Part shown: piece after piece, positions 1-8,452 of the stretch | How positions within the stretch are numbered: the stretch's first letter is position 1 | Layout: every line of letters begins with the position of its first letter | DNA from: Candidatus Cryptobacteroides intestinipullorum | Lineage (GTDB): Bacteria; Bacteroidota; Bacteroidia; Bacteroidales; UBA932 | Assembly (NCBI GenBank): GCA_018711225.1 | Contig: DVIP01000012.1 | Span: forward strand, 1 to 40,533 | Direction of reading: 5' to 3' | DNA: 40,533 bases | Notes under the pieces: model-generated | The model's input: the letters and a program-made list of their open reading frames with translations, nothing else | The model's database searches: none | What the model was told of the DNA's origin: nothing | Made by a program: the position numbers and the translations under genes

Positions 1-3000
1 GTCAATGCTCAGGTCACAACTTCCGCCATAAGCGGAAAGCTCGTTGACAATGAAGGTCCTGTTCAGGGAGCCGCAATCATTGCGGTACACACGCCTTCAG
101 GCTCTCAGTACACGGCTGTTTCCGACAAAAACGGTAACTACCGTATCAACAACATCACCCCTGGTGGACCGTACACGGTGACAATAGAAGTTCTTGGCTA
201 CAGAACTGTCGAAAATACCGGAGTCTATGCTCCTCTGGGGGAGACCATCTCAATCAGCAACACTCTCGAAGTAGAGGCTTTGGGACTTGATGCTGCCATC
301 TTCACCGCTAACGTAGACGAGGACATGAGTGCTATGGGCGCAGGTGCCGGAACAGCAGTAAGCCAGAAAACCATGAATGCTCTGCCTACGACTTCACGTG
401 CGCTGAATGACGTACTGAAACTTACCCCGCAGTCTTCTACTACATCAAACGGTCTGGCCATCGGAGGAGGAAACTACAGATCATCATTCGTGACTGTCGA
501 CGGTGCCGCGTTCAACAATGCATTCGGTATCGGGCAGAACCTTCCTGCAGGCGGTGCGCCTATCTCAATGGACGCCCTTGAGCAGCTCTCCATCAACATC
601 ACTCCGTTCGATGTCCGCCAGTCCGGCTTCACGGGAGGTGCAGTGAACGCAGTGACCAAGAGAGGTACCAACGAGTGGCACGCTTCCGTATACAACTACT
701 ATACAAGCGATGTCGTGACAGGTAGAAGAGTGGGAGACACTGAACTTACTCTCAACAAGTCTCTCGACAACACCATCGGTGCAACAGTCGGAGGCCCTAT
801 CATCAAGGACAAGCTCTTCTTCTTCCTCAACTTCGAGTATCAGCTCGACCAGGACCCGGGTTCAAATGCGCTTGCAAGGCCGAACGACCAGGCAGAATGG
901 GGAGGCGACACACAATATCACAGGCCTACGGAAGCCTTCCTGAACAAGGTTTCCACTTATTTGAAAGATACCTACGGATACGAGACCGGGCCTTATCAGA
1001 ACTATAACCTCAGTACTCCCGACTGGAAACTGATGGCCCGCGTGGACTGGAACATCAACGACAACCACAGGCTGAACATCCGTTACAGCCAGACTATGAA
1101 CAAATATTCGTCTGACCCGTCCACTTCCATCAGCCCATTGAAAAATGTATATAACAGGAACGACTACAGCCGTACCTCTGACTACTCGATGACATTCAAG
1201 AACTCGAACTACTATCAGGAGCAGAACTTCATCTCCCTGGCAGCAGAGTTGAATTCATCCTTCCTCGACGGAATGGTAAACAATATGTTCCGCGCCACAT
1301 GGTCCCACCAGTACGAGCCTCGTTCATGGGACGGGGATCTTTTCCCGACAGTGGATATCCTCGAATATATCGACGCTGACGGAAACACTGAAAACGGTGC
1401 CGAAACACCTACGGTCATGACTTCATTCGGTCTTGATCCGTTCACATACGGCAACCTCCGTGACGTGCATACCATCACTCTTACAGATGAGGTGAATATC
1501 GTTAAAGGCATCAACAACATCACAGCAGGCGTACAGTTCGAGTATGACCTCACCAAGAACGGTTATATGCAGGGCGGCGCCGGCTACTATGTATACAATT
1601 CATGGGAGGATTTCGTAAATAACGCGACACCAGCCGCTTTCGCCATCACCCATCCGAACAACAATTCGCTCACACAGGAATATCCGAGCTTTGCCTACAA
1701 CCAGACATCGCTCTACCTTCAGGACGAGCTGAACATAGCCGACAACTTCAAGCTTACCGCAGGTCTCCGTCTGGAAATCCCTGTATATCCGGCTCTGAAG
1801 AACAATTACAACAAGGAATTCTCAGAACTGGCAGCGACTTCCCAGTCATTCAACGGTCTGGCAACCGATGACATGCCTAAGGCAACGGTGAACTTCTCGC
1901 CGCGTATCGGCTTCAACTGGGATATTCTCAACAACAGGAAACTCGTCCTCCGCGGAGGTTCGGGTATCTTCACCGGACGTATTCCGTTCGTATGGATAGT
2001 TTCCGCCATCGGAAACAGCAACTGCATCCAGGCCCAGTATATAGCTGACGCCGGCTCAGAAATGGATATGCCATCGTTCCATACGAACATCGACGAGATA
2101 CTTGACGACCTGTATGGCGGCAGCTTCACACAGCAGGATCTCTATGCACCTACTTCTCCTACCATCATGGACAAGAACCTGAAGATGCCTTCATCATGGA
2201 AATCTTCCCTTGCCCTCGATGCAAGGCTTCCATGGGACATCAAGGCCTCTGTCGAAGGTATTTACAGCAAGGACCTGACTTCCGTGAAGACATACCGTCT
2301 CGGCTATACCAGGGATGAGAACGGCATGCAGCTTCCTGGTGAACCTACAACGAGGGCACACTGGACAAGCGAAAATATCAAGAACAGCGAAGGAGGTACA
2401 ATGTACCCTTACTATCTCACCAACAGCGATGTGAACGGTTACTATGCTTCAGTTACCGCACAGCTGCAGAAGGACTTCCATTTCGGTCTCTCCCTCATGG
2501 CAGCATATACTTACAGTGATTCCCAGACTCTTGGTGAAGGATGGGGTGACCAGGTATCTTCCGCATACAGTGCCATGAACTACAGCAAGGACGGTTCAAA
2601 CGTAGCCGAACTCGGACATTCCGGCTTCGTACCGCCACACAGGTTCATCGCCAACATCAGCTACAGCGTGAACGAGGGCAGATGGGGAACATCCACATTC
2701 GGCCTCTTCTATGAAGGCTATAACCTCTGCTATGTAGGAAACTACTCTTATTCACGCCTGTCCTATACGATTTCAAATCCTTCAGGATATGCTCTGGCAG
2801 ATGACTATGGTGCACAGCAGATGATTTATATCCCTACAGAGGCTGACCTTGCACAGATGACATTTGCCGATGCCGCCAACAAAGAGGCATTCGCAGAATT
2901 CGTGGCAAGCGACAAATACCTTAGCAAGCACAGGGGCGAATACATGAAGAGAGGTTCAGTAGCCGCACCTTGGCAGAGCCGCTTCAACTTCAAGTTCACA

Positions 3001-3240
3001 CAGGATTTCCACTTCCCGGTAGCGGATCAGATCCACACTATCCAGGTAGGTCTGGACATCAACAATGTGGCCAATCTTCTGAACAAAAACTGGGGTCTGA
3101 CCGACAGGGTGAACTCAGACAGGGTCCTCACTTACGATGCTGACACCAAGACATATACTTACACTCCTCGCGAATGGAGCAAGTATGCCAACTCATACAA
3201 CACCTGGAACATGCTCCTGAGCGTACGTTACTTCTTCTAA
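1..3240 (+). CDS. TonB-dependent receptor, Oar-like, 5' partial
   Basis: This is an outer-membrane beta-barrel transporter whose 5' end lies outside the window. The frame is open from base 1, so the GTG at 178 used in the ORF track is internal. Residues about 8-90 form a carboxypeptidase-regulatory-like beta-sandwich (SGKLVDNEGPVQGAAI, then SDKNGNYRINNI). A plug domain follows, ending near FTGGAVNAVTKRGTNEWH, which resembles the Oar family rather than SusC. The rest is barrel, closing with the terminal aromatic signature LLSVRYFF. The first residues VNAQ look like the tail of a signal peptide, so little is probably missing. No SusD partner follows, which also argues against a glycan-uptake SusCD pair. 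The substrate cannot be told from sequence. Two terminators follow. Confidence 0.93.
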   Translation, partial: VNAQVTTSAISGKLVDNEGPVQGAAIIAVHTPSGSQYTAVSDKNGNYRINNITPGGPYTVTIEVLGYRTVENTGVYAPLGETISISNTLEVEALGLDAAIFTANVDEDMSAMGAGAGTAVSQKTMNALPTTSRALNDVLKLTPQSSTTSNGLAIGGGNYRSSFVTVDGAAFNNAFGIGQNLPAGGAPISMDALEQLSINITPFDVRQSGFTGGAVNAVTKRGTNEWHASVYNYYTSDVVTGRRVGDTELTLNKSLDNTIGATVGGPIIKDKLFFFLNFEYQLDQDPGSNALARPNDQAEWGGDTQYHRPTEAFLNKVSTYLKDTYGYETGPYQNYNLSTPDWKLMARVDWNINDNHRLNIRYSQTMNKYSSDPSTSISPLKNVYNRNDYSRTSDYSMTFKNSNYYQEQNFISLAAELNSSFLDGMVNNMFRATWSHQYEPRSWDGDLFPTVDILEYIDADGNTENGAETPTVMTSFGLDPFTYGNLRDVHTITLTDEVNIVKGINNITAGVQFEYDLTKNGYMQGGAGYYVYNSWEDFVNNATPAAFAITHPNNNSLTQEYPSFAYNQTSLYLQDELNIADNFKLTAGLRLEIPVYPALKNNYNKEFSELAATSQSFNGLATDDMPKATVNFSPRIGFNWDILNNRKLVLRGGSGIFTGRIPFVWIVSAIGNSNCIQAQYIADAGSEMDMPSFHTNIDEILDDLYGGSFTQQDLYAPTSPTIMDKNLKMPSSWKSSLALDARLPWDIKASVEGIYSKDLTSVKTYRLGYTRDENGMQLPGEPTTRAHWTSENIKNSEGGTMYPYYLTNSDVNGYYASVTAQLQKDFHFGLSLMAAYTYSDSQTLGEGWGDQVSSAYSAMNYSKDGSNVAELGHSGFVPPHRFIANISYSVNEGRWGTSTFGLFYEGYNLCYVGNYSYSRLSYTISNPSGYALADDYGAQQMIYIPTEADLAQMTFADAANKEAFAEFVASDKYLSKHRGEYMKRGSVAAPWQSRFNFKFTQDFHFPVADQIHTIQVGLDINNVANLLNKNWGLTDRVNSDRVLTYDADTKTYTYTPREWSKYANSYNTWNMLLSVRYFF

Positions 3241-3263
3241 TAGCAGTAACATATCATAAAATC

Positions 3264-3296
3264 AAAGGATGGAGGCCATCGGTCTCCATCCTTTTT
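3264..3296 (+). terminator. Intrinsic terminator after TonB receptor
   Basis: AAAGGATGGAG pairs with CTCCATCCTTT; the stem extends inward with GCC/GGT (one G-U) to an ATC loop. A run of T follows. It starts 23 bases after the receptor stop. Confidence 0.9.
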
Positions 3297-3303
3297 CATT
3301 CTC

Positions 3304-3333
3304 CGGAGGGCACTTGATTTTCCTCCGTTTTTT
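3304..3333 (+). terminator. Second terminator-like hairpin
   Basis: CGGAGG (3304-3309) pairs with CCTCCG (3322-3327) around a 12-base loop, followed by six T. It lies just downstream of the first terminator and upstream of the metK promoter, so it probably acts as a back-up insulator. Confidence 0.65.
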
Positions 3334-3387
3334 GTCATGGCATACAAAGTCTTGCAGGAATATCACAATGAAATTCCGGTTTCAATA

Positions 3388-3416
3388 TTGTTTTATAAAA
3401 AAATGCCTATATTTGC
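3388..3416 (+). promoter_or_regulatory. Bacteroidota-type promoter of metK
   Basis: A TTG at 3388-3390 (-33 element) and TATATTTGC at 3408-3416 (-7 element, consensus TAnnTTTG) are 17 bases apart. Transcription would begin near 3422, a few bases before the riboswitch. Confidence 0.75.
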
Positions 3417-3426
3417 AGCCAGAAAT

Positions 3427-3474
3427 GTGGAGAGATTTGGCTGCTTGCAACCACACAAAAAAATGCTAAAAAGA
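3427..3474 (+). promoter_or_regulatory. SAM-II-type riboswitch aptamer upstream of metK
   Basis: GTGG (3427-3430) pairs with CCAC (3451-3454) as P1. The P1 loop contains GATTTGGC and CTTGCAA, and the 3' part ends in GCTAAAAAG (3465-3473). TTTGGC (3436-3441) can pair with GCTAAA (3465-3470) with one G-U, giving the H-type pseudoknot of SAM-II. The arrangement GTGG..GATTTG..CTTGCA.CCAC..GCTAAA matches what I recall of the SAM-II consensus. The downstream gene makes S-adenosylmethionine, so feedback by the product fits. The class was assigned by eye, without a covariance-model search. Confidence 0.85.
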
Positions 3475-3517
3475 AATCGCACGCATGTGCCTTGCATTCA
3501 ATTTTTAGATATGTTTT

Positions 3518-3547
3518 GTGCTCCTCATTTCTGAAGGGGCATTTTTT
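3518..3547 (+). terminator. Terminator-like hairpin in the metK leader
   Basis: GTGCTCCT (3518-3525) pairs with AGGGGCAT (3535-3542), including two G-U pairs, around a 9-base loop. Six T follow at 3542-3547. It lies between the riboswitch and the metK start and could be the expression platform. CACAAAA (3454-3460), overlapping the aptamer, can pair with TTTTGTG (3514-3520) as an alternative structure. Confidence 0.6.
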
Positions 3548-3595
3548 ATGTCCCGGATCGAAGGAGTTGTTTACAGACCATTATTTTTATTGATT

Positions 3596-4930
3596 ATGGC
3601 ATATCTTTTCACATCGGAATCAGTTTCCGAAGGCCATCCGGACAAGGTGGCCGACCAGATTTCAGACGCGATACTGGACGAATTCCTCCGCCAGGACCCG
3701 GAAGCGAAAGTAGCATGCGAGACTTTCTGCAGCACCGGACTCGTAGTAGTAGGAGGTGAAGTAAGGTCGGAAGACGCATACGTGGACATACAGAATGTAG
3801 CCAGAAGGGTCATCAACAGAATAGGCTACAACAAGGCTGACTACATGTTCGACGGCAACTCATGCGGAGTGGTTTCCGCTCTTCACGAGCAGTCCCAGGA
3901 CATAAACAGGGGTGTGGTGACCGAAAACGAGGACGAGCAGGGTGCCGGAGACCAGGGCATGATGTTCGGCTATGCATGCAATGACACTGCCGAATACATG
4001 CCGCTTCCGCTTGCACTTGCGCATAAGGCCCTGATGATTCTCTCCGATATACGGAAGAAGACTCCGGAAAAAATGCCTTACCTGAGGCCGGATGCCAAAT
4101 CCCAGTTCACCATAGAATATGACGATGCCACCCACAAGCCTGTCAGGGTGCACACGATAGTCATTTCCACCCAGCACGACGAATTTGTGCCTGAGGAATT
4201 GGGAAAAATGACCTACACCGAGGCCTGCGCCCAATACGGACAGGACAGGGTGGACGCAGCCATGCAGGCCAAAATCAGGAAAGACATACAGGAAATCCTG
4301 ATTCCGGAACTTGTTGCCGGGCTCCCTTCAGAGACGGCGGCACTGTTCCATGACAACTATATCCTGCACGTGAATCCTACCGGAAAATTCGTGATAGGAG
4401 GCCCTCACGGAGATACCGGACTGACAGGAAGGAAAATCATAGTGGACACTTACGGAGGAAAGGGAGCGCACGGCGGCGGAGCATTTTCGGGGAAAGACCC
4501 GTCCAAAGTAGACCGGTCGGCAGCCTATGCGGCCAGATATATAGCCAAGAACATGGTGGCAGCGGGTCTGGCTGACGAAATGCTGGTCCAGCTGGCTTAC
4601 GCCATAGGAGTGTCTCAGCCGGTAAGCATATATGTGAACACTTTCGGCACTGCTGCCAAAGATGCTTCAGGAAAGCAGATAAGCGATTCCTGCATAGCAG
4701 AGCGCATCCACAAGCTGTTCGACCTGAGACCTGCAGCAATTATCAGGAAATTCCAGCTTAAAAAACCTATCTACGAACCTACTGCCGCCTACGGGCATGT
4801 GGGAAGAAAGCCGTACAAGGACGTAGTGGAAATCCGCCGGCACGGAAAGGCAAGTCAGGAAGTAGTGCAGTTCTTCGGCTGGGAGCTGCTCGACTCTGTG
4901 GACATGATAAAGAAAGAGTTCGGTCTCTGA
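3596..4930 (+). CDS. metK: S-adenosylmethionine synthetase
   Basis: The enzyme makes S-adenosylmethionine from ATP and methionine in the cytoplasm. The 444-residue product opens with [20 protein letters not shown], where GHPDK is the ATP-binding motif. Further on it has [12 protein letters not shown] and [16 protein letters not shown], both typical of the family. I chose the ATG at 3596 because homologues begin just before [13 protein letters not shown]; the track start at 3518 lies inside the leader hairpin and adds a non-homologous extension. The gene sits behind a promoter, a SAM-II-type riboswitch and a terminator-like hairpin, so expression is probably lowered when SAM is plentiful. Its stop overlaps the dusB start (ATGA), which suggests translational coupling. 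Confidence 0.97.
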   Translation: MAYLFTSESVSEGHPDKVADQISDAILDEFLRQDPEAKVACETFCSTGLVVVGGEVRSEDAYVDIQNVARRVINRIGYNKADYMFDGNSCGVVSALHEQSQDINRGVVTENEDEQGAGDQGMMFGYACNDTAEYMPLPLALAHKALMILSDIRKKTPEKMPYLRPDAKSQFTIEYDDATHKPVRVHTIVISTQHDEFVPEELGKMTYTEACAQYGQDRVDAAMQAKIRKDIQEILIPELVAGLPSETAALFHDNYILHVNPTGKFVIGGPHGDTGLTGRKIIVDTYGGKGAHGGGAFSGKDPSKVDRSAAYAARYIAKNMVAAGLADEMLVQLAYAIGVSQPVSIYVNTFGTAAKDASGKQISDSCIAERIHKLFDLRPAAIIRKFQLKKPIYEPTAAYGHVGRKPYKDVVEIRRHGKASQEVVQFFGWELLDSVDMIKKEFGL

Positions 4931-5955
4931 TGAAGATAGGAAACATAGAATTCCGGGACAAGCCTCTGTTCCTGGCACCTATGGAAGACGTGACCGACGC
5001 ATCTTTCCGATTCGTGTGCAAGGAATTCGGGGCGGACATGATGTACACTGAATTCGTATCTTCCGACGGGCTGATAAGGGATGCGCGGAAATCATTGGCC
5101 AAACTGCTTACATACGATTATGAAGCTCCCATAGGCATCCAGATTTACGGGAATATTCCGGAAGCGATGGTAGATGCGGCCAAAATGGCGGAACAGGCTG
5201 CGGAGATTGTCGGAGGACACGGAGCAGACCTTGTCGACATCAATTTCGGATGTCCGGTGAACAAGATTGCCCGCAGAGGGGCGGGATCCGGCATGATGAA
5301 AGAGCCTGACAAGATGGTAATGATTACCCGCATGGTAGTGGATGCCGTAAAGCTTCCGGTCACAGTGAAGACCAGGCTCGGATGGGACGAAGATTCCAAG
5401 ATAATAGTAGAATTGGCAGAAAGGCTGCAGGATGCAGGAATCCAGGCACTGACAATACACGGACGGACACGCTGCCAGATGTACAAGGGTGAAGCGGACT
5501 GGACACTCATAGGGAAAGTGAAGGAAAATCCCAGGATTCACATTCCCATTATCGGCAACGGGGACATAGACTCTCCGGAGAAGGCCGGGGAATACTTCGG
5601 GCGATATGGAGTGGACGGAATCATGATAGGCAGGGCCACTTACGGACACCCGTGGATTTTCAGGGAGATCAGACATTATCTGGACACCGGGGAACTGCTT
5701 CCGCCCATGTCTGTCCGTGACAGGGTGGCGCTTGCCAAAAGACATCTGGCCAAATCCATCGAAGTGAAGGGGGAAAAGGTAGGCATACTTGAGATGAGAC
5801 GCCATCTTTCCGCCTATTTCAAGGGATTGGCGGACTTCAAGGAAACGAGACTCAGGCTGGTGACATTGACCGATCCGGAAGAACTGTACAAGACGCTTGA
5901 CTATGTCGGCGAGCGCTGGGGACAGCCGGAACAGGCGGATTGCAAATCCGCCTGA
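4930..5955 (+). CDS. dusB: tRNA-dihydrouridine synthase, DusB-like
   Basis: This FMN-dependent enzyme reduces specific uridines in tRNA to dihydrouridine. The 341-residue protein has the TIM-barrel start LAPMEDVTDASFR, the catalytic region DINFGCPVNKIARRGAGSGM with the active-site Cys, and later TVKTRLGWD, IHGRTR and GNGDI, all family hallmarks. The ATG at 4930 overlaps the metK stop, so the two are co-transcribed. The last residues (QADCKSA) are encoded by one arm of a 23-base palindrome (5932-5954), and the stop codon lies at the end of that palindrome. The original C-terminus was therefore probably altered when the REP-like element arrived. Which Dus subgroup it belongs to cannot be settled by eye. 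Confidence 0.93.
   Translation: MKIGNIEFRDKPLFLAPMEDVTDASFRFVCKEFGADMMYTEFVSSDGLIRDARKSLAKLLTYDYEAPIGIQIYGNIPEAMVDAAKMAEQAAEIVGGHGADLVDINFGCPVNKIARRGAGSGMMKEPDKMVMITRMVVDAVKLPVTVKTRLGWDEDSKIIVELAERLQDAGIQALTIHGRTRCQMYKGEADWTLIGKVKENPRIHIPIIGNGDIDSPEKAGEYFGRYGVDGIMIGRATYGHPWIFREIRHYLDTGELLPPMSVRDRVALAKRHLAKSIEVKGEKVGILEMRRHLSAYFKGLADFKETRLRLVTLTDPEELYKTLDYVGERWGQPEQADCKSA
5932..5954. repeat. REP-like palindrome overlapping the dusB stop
   Basis: CAGGCGGATT pairs with AATCCGCCTG around a GCA loop (10-bp arms). It shares the GGATTGCAAATCC core with the palindrome at 15220-15242. It encodes the dusB C-terminus. Confidence 0.8.
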
Positions 5956-5967
5956 ACACAGATAAAC

Positions 5968-5996
5968 GTTCCGGCAGATTTGAAATCTGCCGGAAC
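5968..5996. repeat. REP-like palindrome between dusB and lpxK
   Basis: GTTCCGGCAGATTT pairs with AAATCTGCCGGAAC (14-bp arms, one-base centre). It ends 30 bases before the lpxK ATG and lies 13 bases after the neighbouring palindrome. It could also act as a weak hairpin barrier between the two genes. Confidence 0.8.
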
Positions 5997-6026
5997 ATGC
6001 GGAACCGACAGAATAAAAGAAAAAAG

Positions 6027-7154
6027 ATGATAGACAACATTTTACTTGCACCATACTATCTGACCCTGAAATTCAGGCACTTCCTGTACGACCATGGAAT
6101 AAAAAAATCATCCAGGGCCGATGTCCCTACCGTCTGCATAGGCAACATAACCGTAGGCGGCACAGGGAAGACACCGCATACCGAACTCACAGTGAGGACA
6201 TTGCTCTCCATGGACAAATTCAGGGGGAAAAACATCGCGGTCCTGTCCAGAGGCTACAGACGGGAAAGCAAAGGCTTCCAGCAAGTGACTACAGGCAGCA
6301 GCGCCGCATTCTCCGGGGACGAACCGCTCCAGATAAAGAACAGATTCCCGGGAATAACGGTGGCTGTGGACGCCAAAAGGACGGAAGGCTGCGAATTTCT
6401 GAGCCATCCCGAACGGCTGAAAGCATCCAGAAAGAACAGAAAATGCGCAGACAAGAACTTTCCAGCCGCAGACATCATCATACTGGACGACGCATTCCAG
6501 CACAGGGCTCTGAAACCGGACCTTTCTATACTTCTCATTGACTACAACAGACCTGTTTTCCAGGACAGGCTCCTGCCCCTCGGACATTTGAGAGACATAC
6601 GGGAAAGGACATCTGCCGCCGACATCATAATCATCACCAAATGCCCGTCATTCATAGACAGTGAAGAAAAAGAAAAATGGATAAGCGCCCTCGGAATCGG
6701 GAATTTCGATACGGACAGCCTCAGCGGCACGAACAGACAAGGCCGCAGACAGACAATCCTTTTCTCCACCATAAAATACTGCGATGCCGTCCCGATATTC
6801 CATGACGCAGACCAGAGATATCTTTATGCCCGCCGGGCAATAATGTTTTCCGGCATAGCCAATGACACCCCGTTGAGATCATATCTGGCAGGGAAATACA
6901 AAATAGCGAAACATATAAAATTCGGAGACCACCACAAATTCACCGGATCGGACATCAGGACCCTTGAATCAGCCTCCGGAGACGAACCTACAGCCATACT
7001 TGTCACCACCGAAAAAGACAGCCAGCGACTGAAGGATATGGGAAAAATACCCGGAACACTCTCAGCCAGAATGTTCCAGGTACCGATAGAAGCCGTCTTC
7101 ACTTCAGAAAAGGAAGACCTTATTTTCCGGAATCATCTGAAGAATCTTCTGTAA
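6027..7154 (+). CDS. lpxK: Tetraacyldisaccharide 4'-kinase
   Basis: LpxK phosphorylates the 4' position of the lipid A disaccharide precursor at the inner membrane. The 375-residue protein starts MIDNILLAPYYLT and carries the family Walker A IGNITVGGTGKTPHTE (around residues 38-53) and DDAFQHRALKPDL, the equivalent of the usual DDGFQHR. I chose the ATG at 6027; the upstream ORF start at 5940 (MQIRLN...) is read out of the REP-like palindromes. It follows dusB by 71 bases and may belong to the same transcript. Its 3' end overlaps the convergent DAHP synthase gene by 35 bases. Confidence 0.93.
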   Translation: MIDNILLAPYYLTLKFRHFLYDHGIKKSSRADVPTVCIGNITVGGTGKTPHTELTVRTLLSMDKFRGKNIAVLSRGYRRESKGFQQVTTGSSAAFSGDEPLQIKNRFPGITVAVDAKRTEGCEFLSHPERLKASRKNRKCADKNFPAADIIILDDAFQHRALKPDLSILLIDYNRPVFQDRLLPLGHLRDIRERTSAADIIIITKCPSFIDSEEKEKWISALGIGNFDTDSLSGTNRQGRRQTILFSTIKYCDAVPIFHDADQRYLYARRAIMFSGIANDTPLRSYLAGKYKIAKHIKFGDHHKFTGSDIRTLESASGDEPTAILVTTEKDSQRLKDMGKIPGTLSARMFQVPIEAVFTSEKEDLIFRNHLKNLL

Positions 7155-8241
7155 GGATTTCGTTCTGGACCTGCACGGAAGCATCGTGTATCGCATTGAA
7201 CACCGTGGAAACGAATTTGGCCGGAAGGCCGAGTTCGGCACCCTTGGCTATGGCCTTTTCCAGAAGTTCATCCCACCTTCCCGTCTGCAGAATGGCAATA
7301 TTGTTGTGCTTCTTGTACTCACCTATCTGACGGCTTACGGCCATTCTGGAACCGAGCATATACAGAAGGCTGTCATCTATGACATCTATCTTGGCTCTGA
7401 GCTGGTGGATATTCTCCTTATATTCAGGACTGTCCGAATCGCTTTCCCTTACCACTATCCTGTCCATGAGATCCGAAAGCTCCTTGGGTGTAAGCTGCTG
7501 CTTGGCATCGCTCAGGGCGCAGGTCGGATCGCAGTGGCTTTCTATCATCAGACCATCCAGACCGAGATCCATGGCAGTCTGAGAAATTTCCTGAAGATAC
7601 TGCTTGGCCCCGCCCATGTGACTCGGATCACAGAAGAACGGCATATCGGGATAGCGCGTCCTCAACTCTATGGCTATCTGCCATTCCGGCCTGTTCCTGT
7701 ACGGAATCTTCTCCGATGTCGAAAATCCCCTGTGTATGACACCGAGTTTTCTGACACCTGCCTGGTTAAGCCTTTCCAGAGCGCCTATCCACAGATCCAG
7801 ATCAGGATTCACGGGATTCTTGACAAGCACCGGAATATCCGTATCCTTCAACGCATCAGCTATTTCCTGCACCAGGAAAGGGTTGGCCGTCGTCCTGGCC
7901 CCAATCCAGACCATATCCACACCGAATTTCATGCAATCGAAAATATGCTTTTCGCTTGCCACCTCCGTGCAGATTTTCATCCCCAGCTCGTTCTTTACTC
8001 TCTGAAGCCATTTGAGTCCCTGGGTCCCTACTCCTTCGAATGTATTCGGATGAGTTCTCGGCTTCCATATTCCGGCACGGAACACGCATACACCCAGCGA
8101 CTTAAGTCCTCTGGCAGTTTCCATTATCTGGATTTCGGATTCTGCACTGCACGGGCCAGCTATCAGGAGCGGCCTCCTTTCATTGAACAGATTGAACAGG
8201 TTCCATTCCTTCAGCGGAAGGATGTCTAGTCTCTTTTCCAT
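7120..8241 (-). CDS. DAHP synthase fused to chorismate mutase
   Basis: This bifunctional enzyme catalyses the first step of the shikimate pathway (erythrose 4-phosphate plus PEP to DAHP) and the conversion of chorismate to prephenate. Residues about 1-265 are a type I-beta DAHP synthase (IAGPCSAES near 28, KPRTHPNTFEG, and HCDPTCALSDAKQ near the end of the barrel). Residues about 274-365 are an AroQ chorismate mutase (LRAKIDVIDDSLLYMLGSRM). Fusions of this order are known from Prevotella and Porphyromonas, where prephenate inhibits the synthase through the mutase domain; the same is likely here but inferred. It is the last gene of the pheA operon, separated from tyrA by a mosaic of palindromes, and no clear promoter of its own was found. 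Confidence 0.95.
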   Translation of the reverse strand: MEKRLDILPLKEWNLFNLFNERRPLLIAGPCSAESEIQIMETARGLKSLGVCVFRAGIWKPRTHPNTFEGVGTQGLKWLQRVKNELGMKICTEVASEKHIFDCMKFGVDMVWIGARTTANPFLVQEIADALKDTDIPVLVKNPVNPDLDLWIGALERLNQAGVRKLGVIHRGFSTSEKIPYRNRPEWQIAIELRTRYPDMPFFCDPSHMGGAKQYLQEISQTAMDLGLDGLMIESHCDPTCALSDAKQQLTPKELSDLMDRIVVRESDSDSPEYKENIHQLRAKIDVIDDSLLYMLGSRMAVSRQIGEYKKHNNIAILQTGRWDELLEKAIAKGAELGLPAKFVSTVFNAIHDASVQVQNEILTEDSSDDSGK

Positions 8242-8327
8242 AATATTGTCTGTTTTATATCGTTAATTCAATTCGGCTGATTGTTATTATACTTTAATGA
8301 TTTCTTCGAAATCCCTTTCCATTCCCG

Positions 8328-8365
8328 TTGAGGGTGACTCAAAAGTGACTTTTGGTCACCCTCAA
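8328..8365. repeat. Long hairpin palindrome in aro operon
   Basis: TTGAGGGTGAC (8328-8338) pairs with GTCACCCTCAA (8355-8365). An inner pair CAAAAGT/ACTTTTG continues the stem around a one-base centre. It is the strongest of five palindromes in the tyrA to DAHP synthase gap. Confidence 0.75.
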
Positions 8366-8367
8366 AC

Positions 8368-8384
8368 GTCTTTCTTCGAAAGAC
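8368..8384. repeat. Small palindrome in aro operon mosaic
   Basis: GTCTTTC pairs with GAAAGAC around a TTC loop. Confidence 0.6.
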
Positions 8385-8416
8385 AGGACCCATCCTAACC
8401 CCCTCTGCTCGCTTTC

Positions 8417-8435
8417 GAATGTCCACAGGACATTC
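8417..8435. repeat. Small palindrome in aro operon mosaic
   Basis: GAATGTCC pairs with GGACATTC around an ACA loop (8-bp arms). Confidence 0.65.
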
Positions 8436-8452
8436 TCATAAACCGCTCTCGA

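Noticed and set aside
178-180. GTG at 178 as start of the TonB receptor
   Set aside because: The frame is open to base 1 and encodes a regulatory domain upstream, so this is only an internal codon.
3269-3534. Small ORFs (66 and 65 aa) in the metK leader
   Set aside because: They overlap terminators, the promoter and the riboswitch; no coding signal.
5940-6026. N-terminal extension of lpxK (MQIRLN...)
   Set aside because: The extra residues are translated from REP-like palindromes; the same MQIRLN start appears at 15228 in another copy, which shows that it is repeat-derived.
5092-6054. Minus-strand ORF (320 aa) opposite dusB
   Set aside because: Antisense shadow running through the REP-like palindromes; no motifs.
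7186-8229. Plus-strand ORF (347 aa) opposite DAHP synthase-chorismate mutase
   Set aside because: Antisense shadow of a well-supported gene; no motifs of its own.
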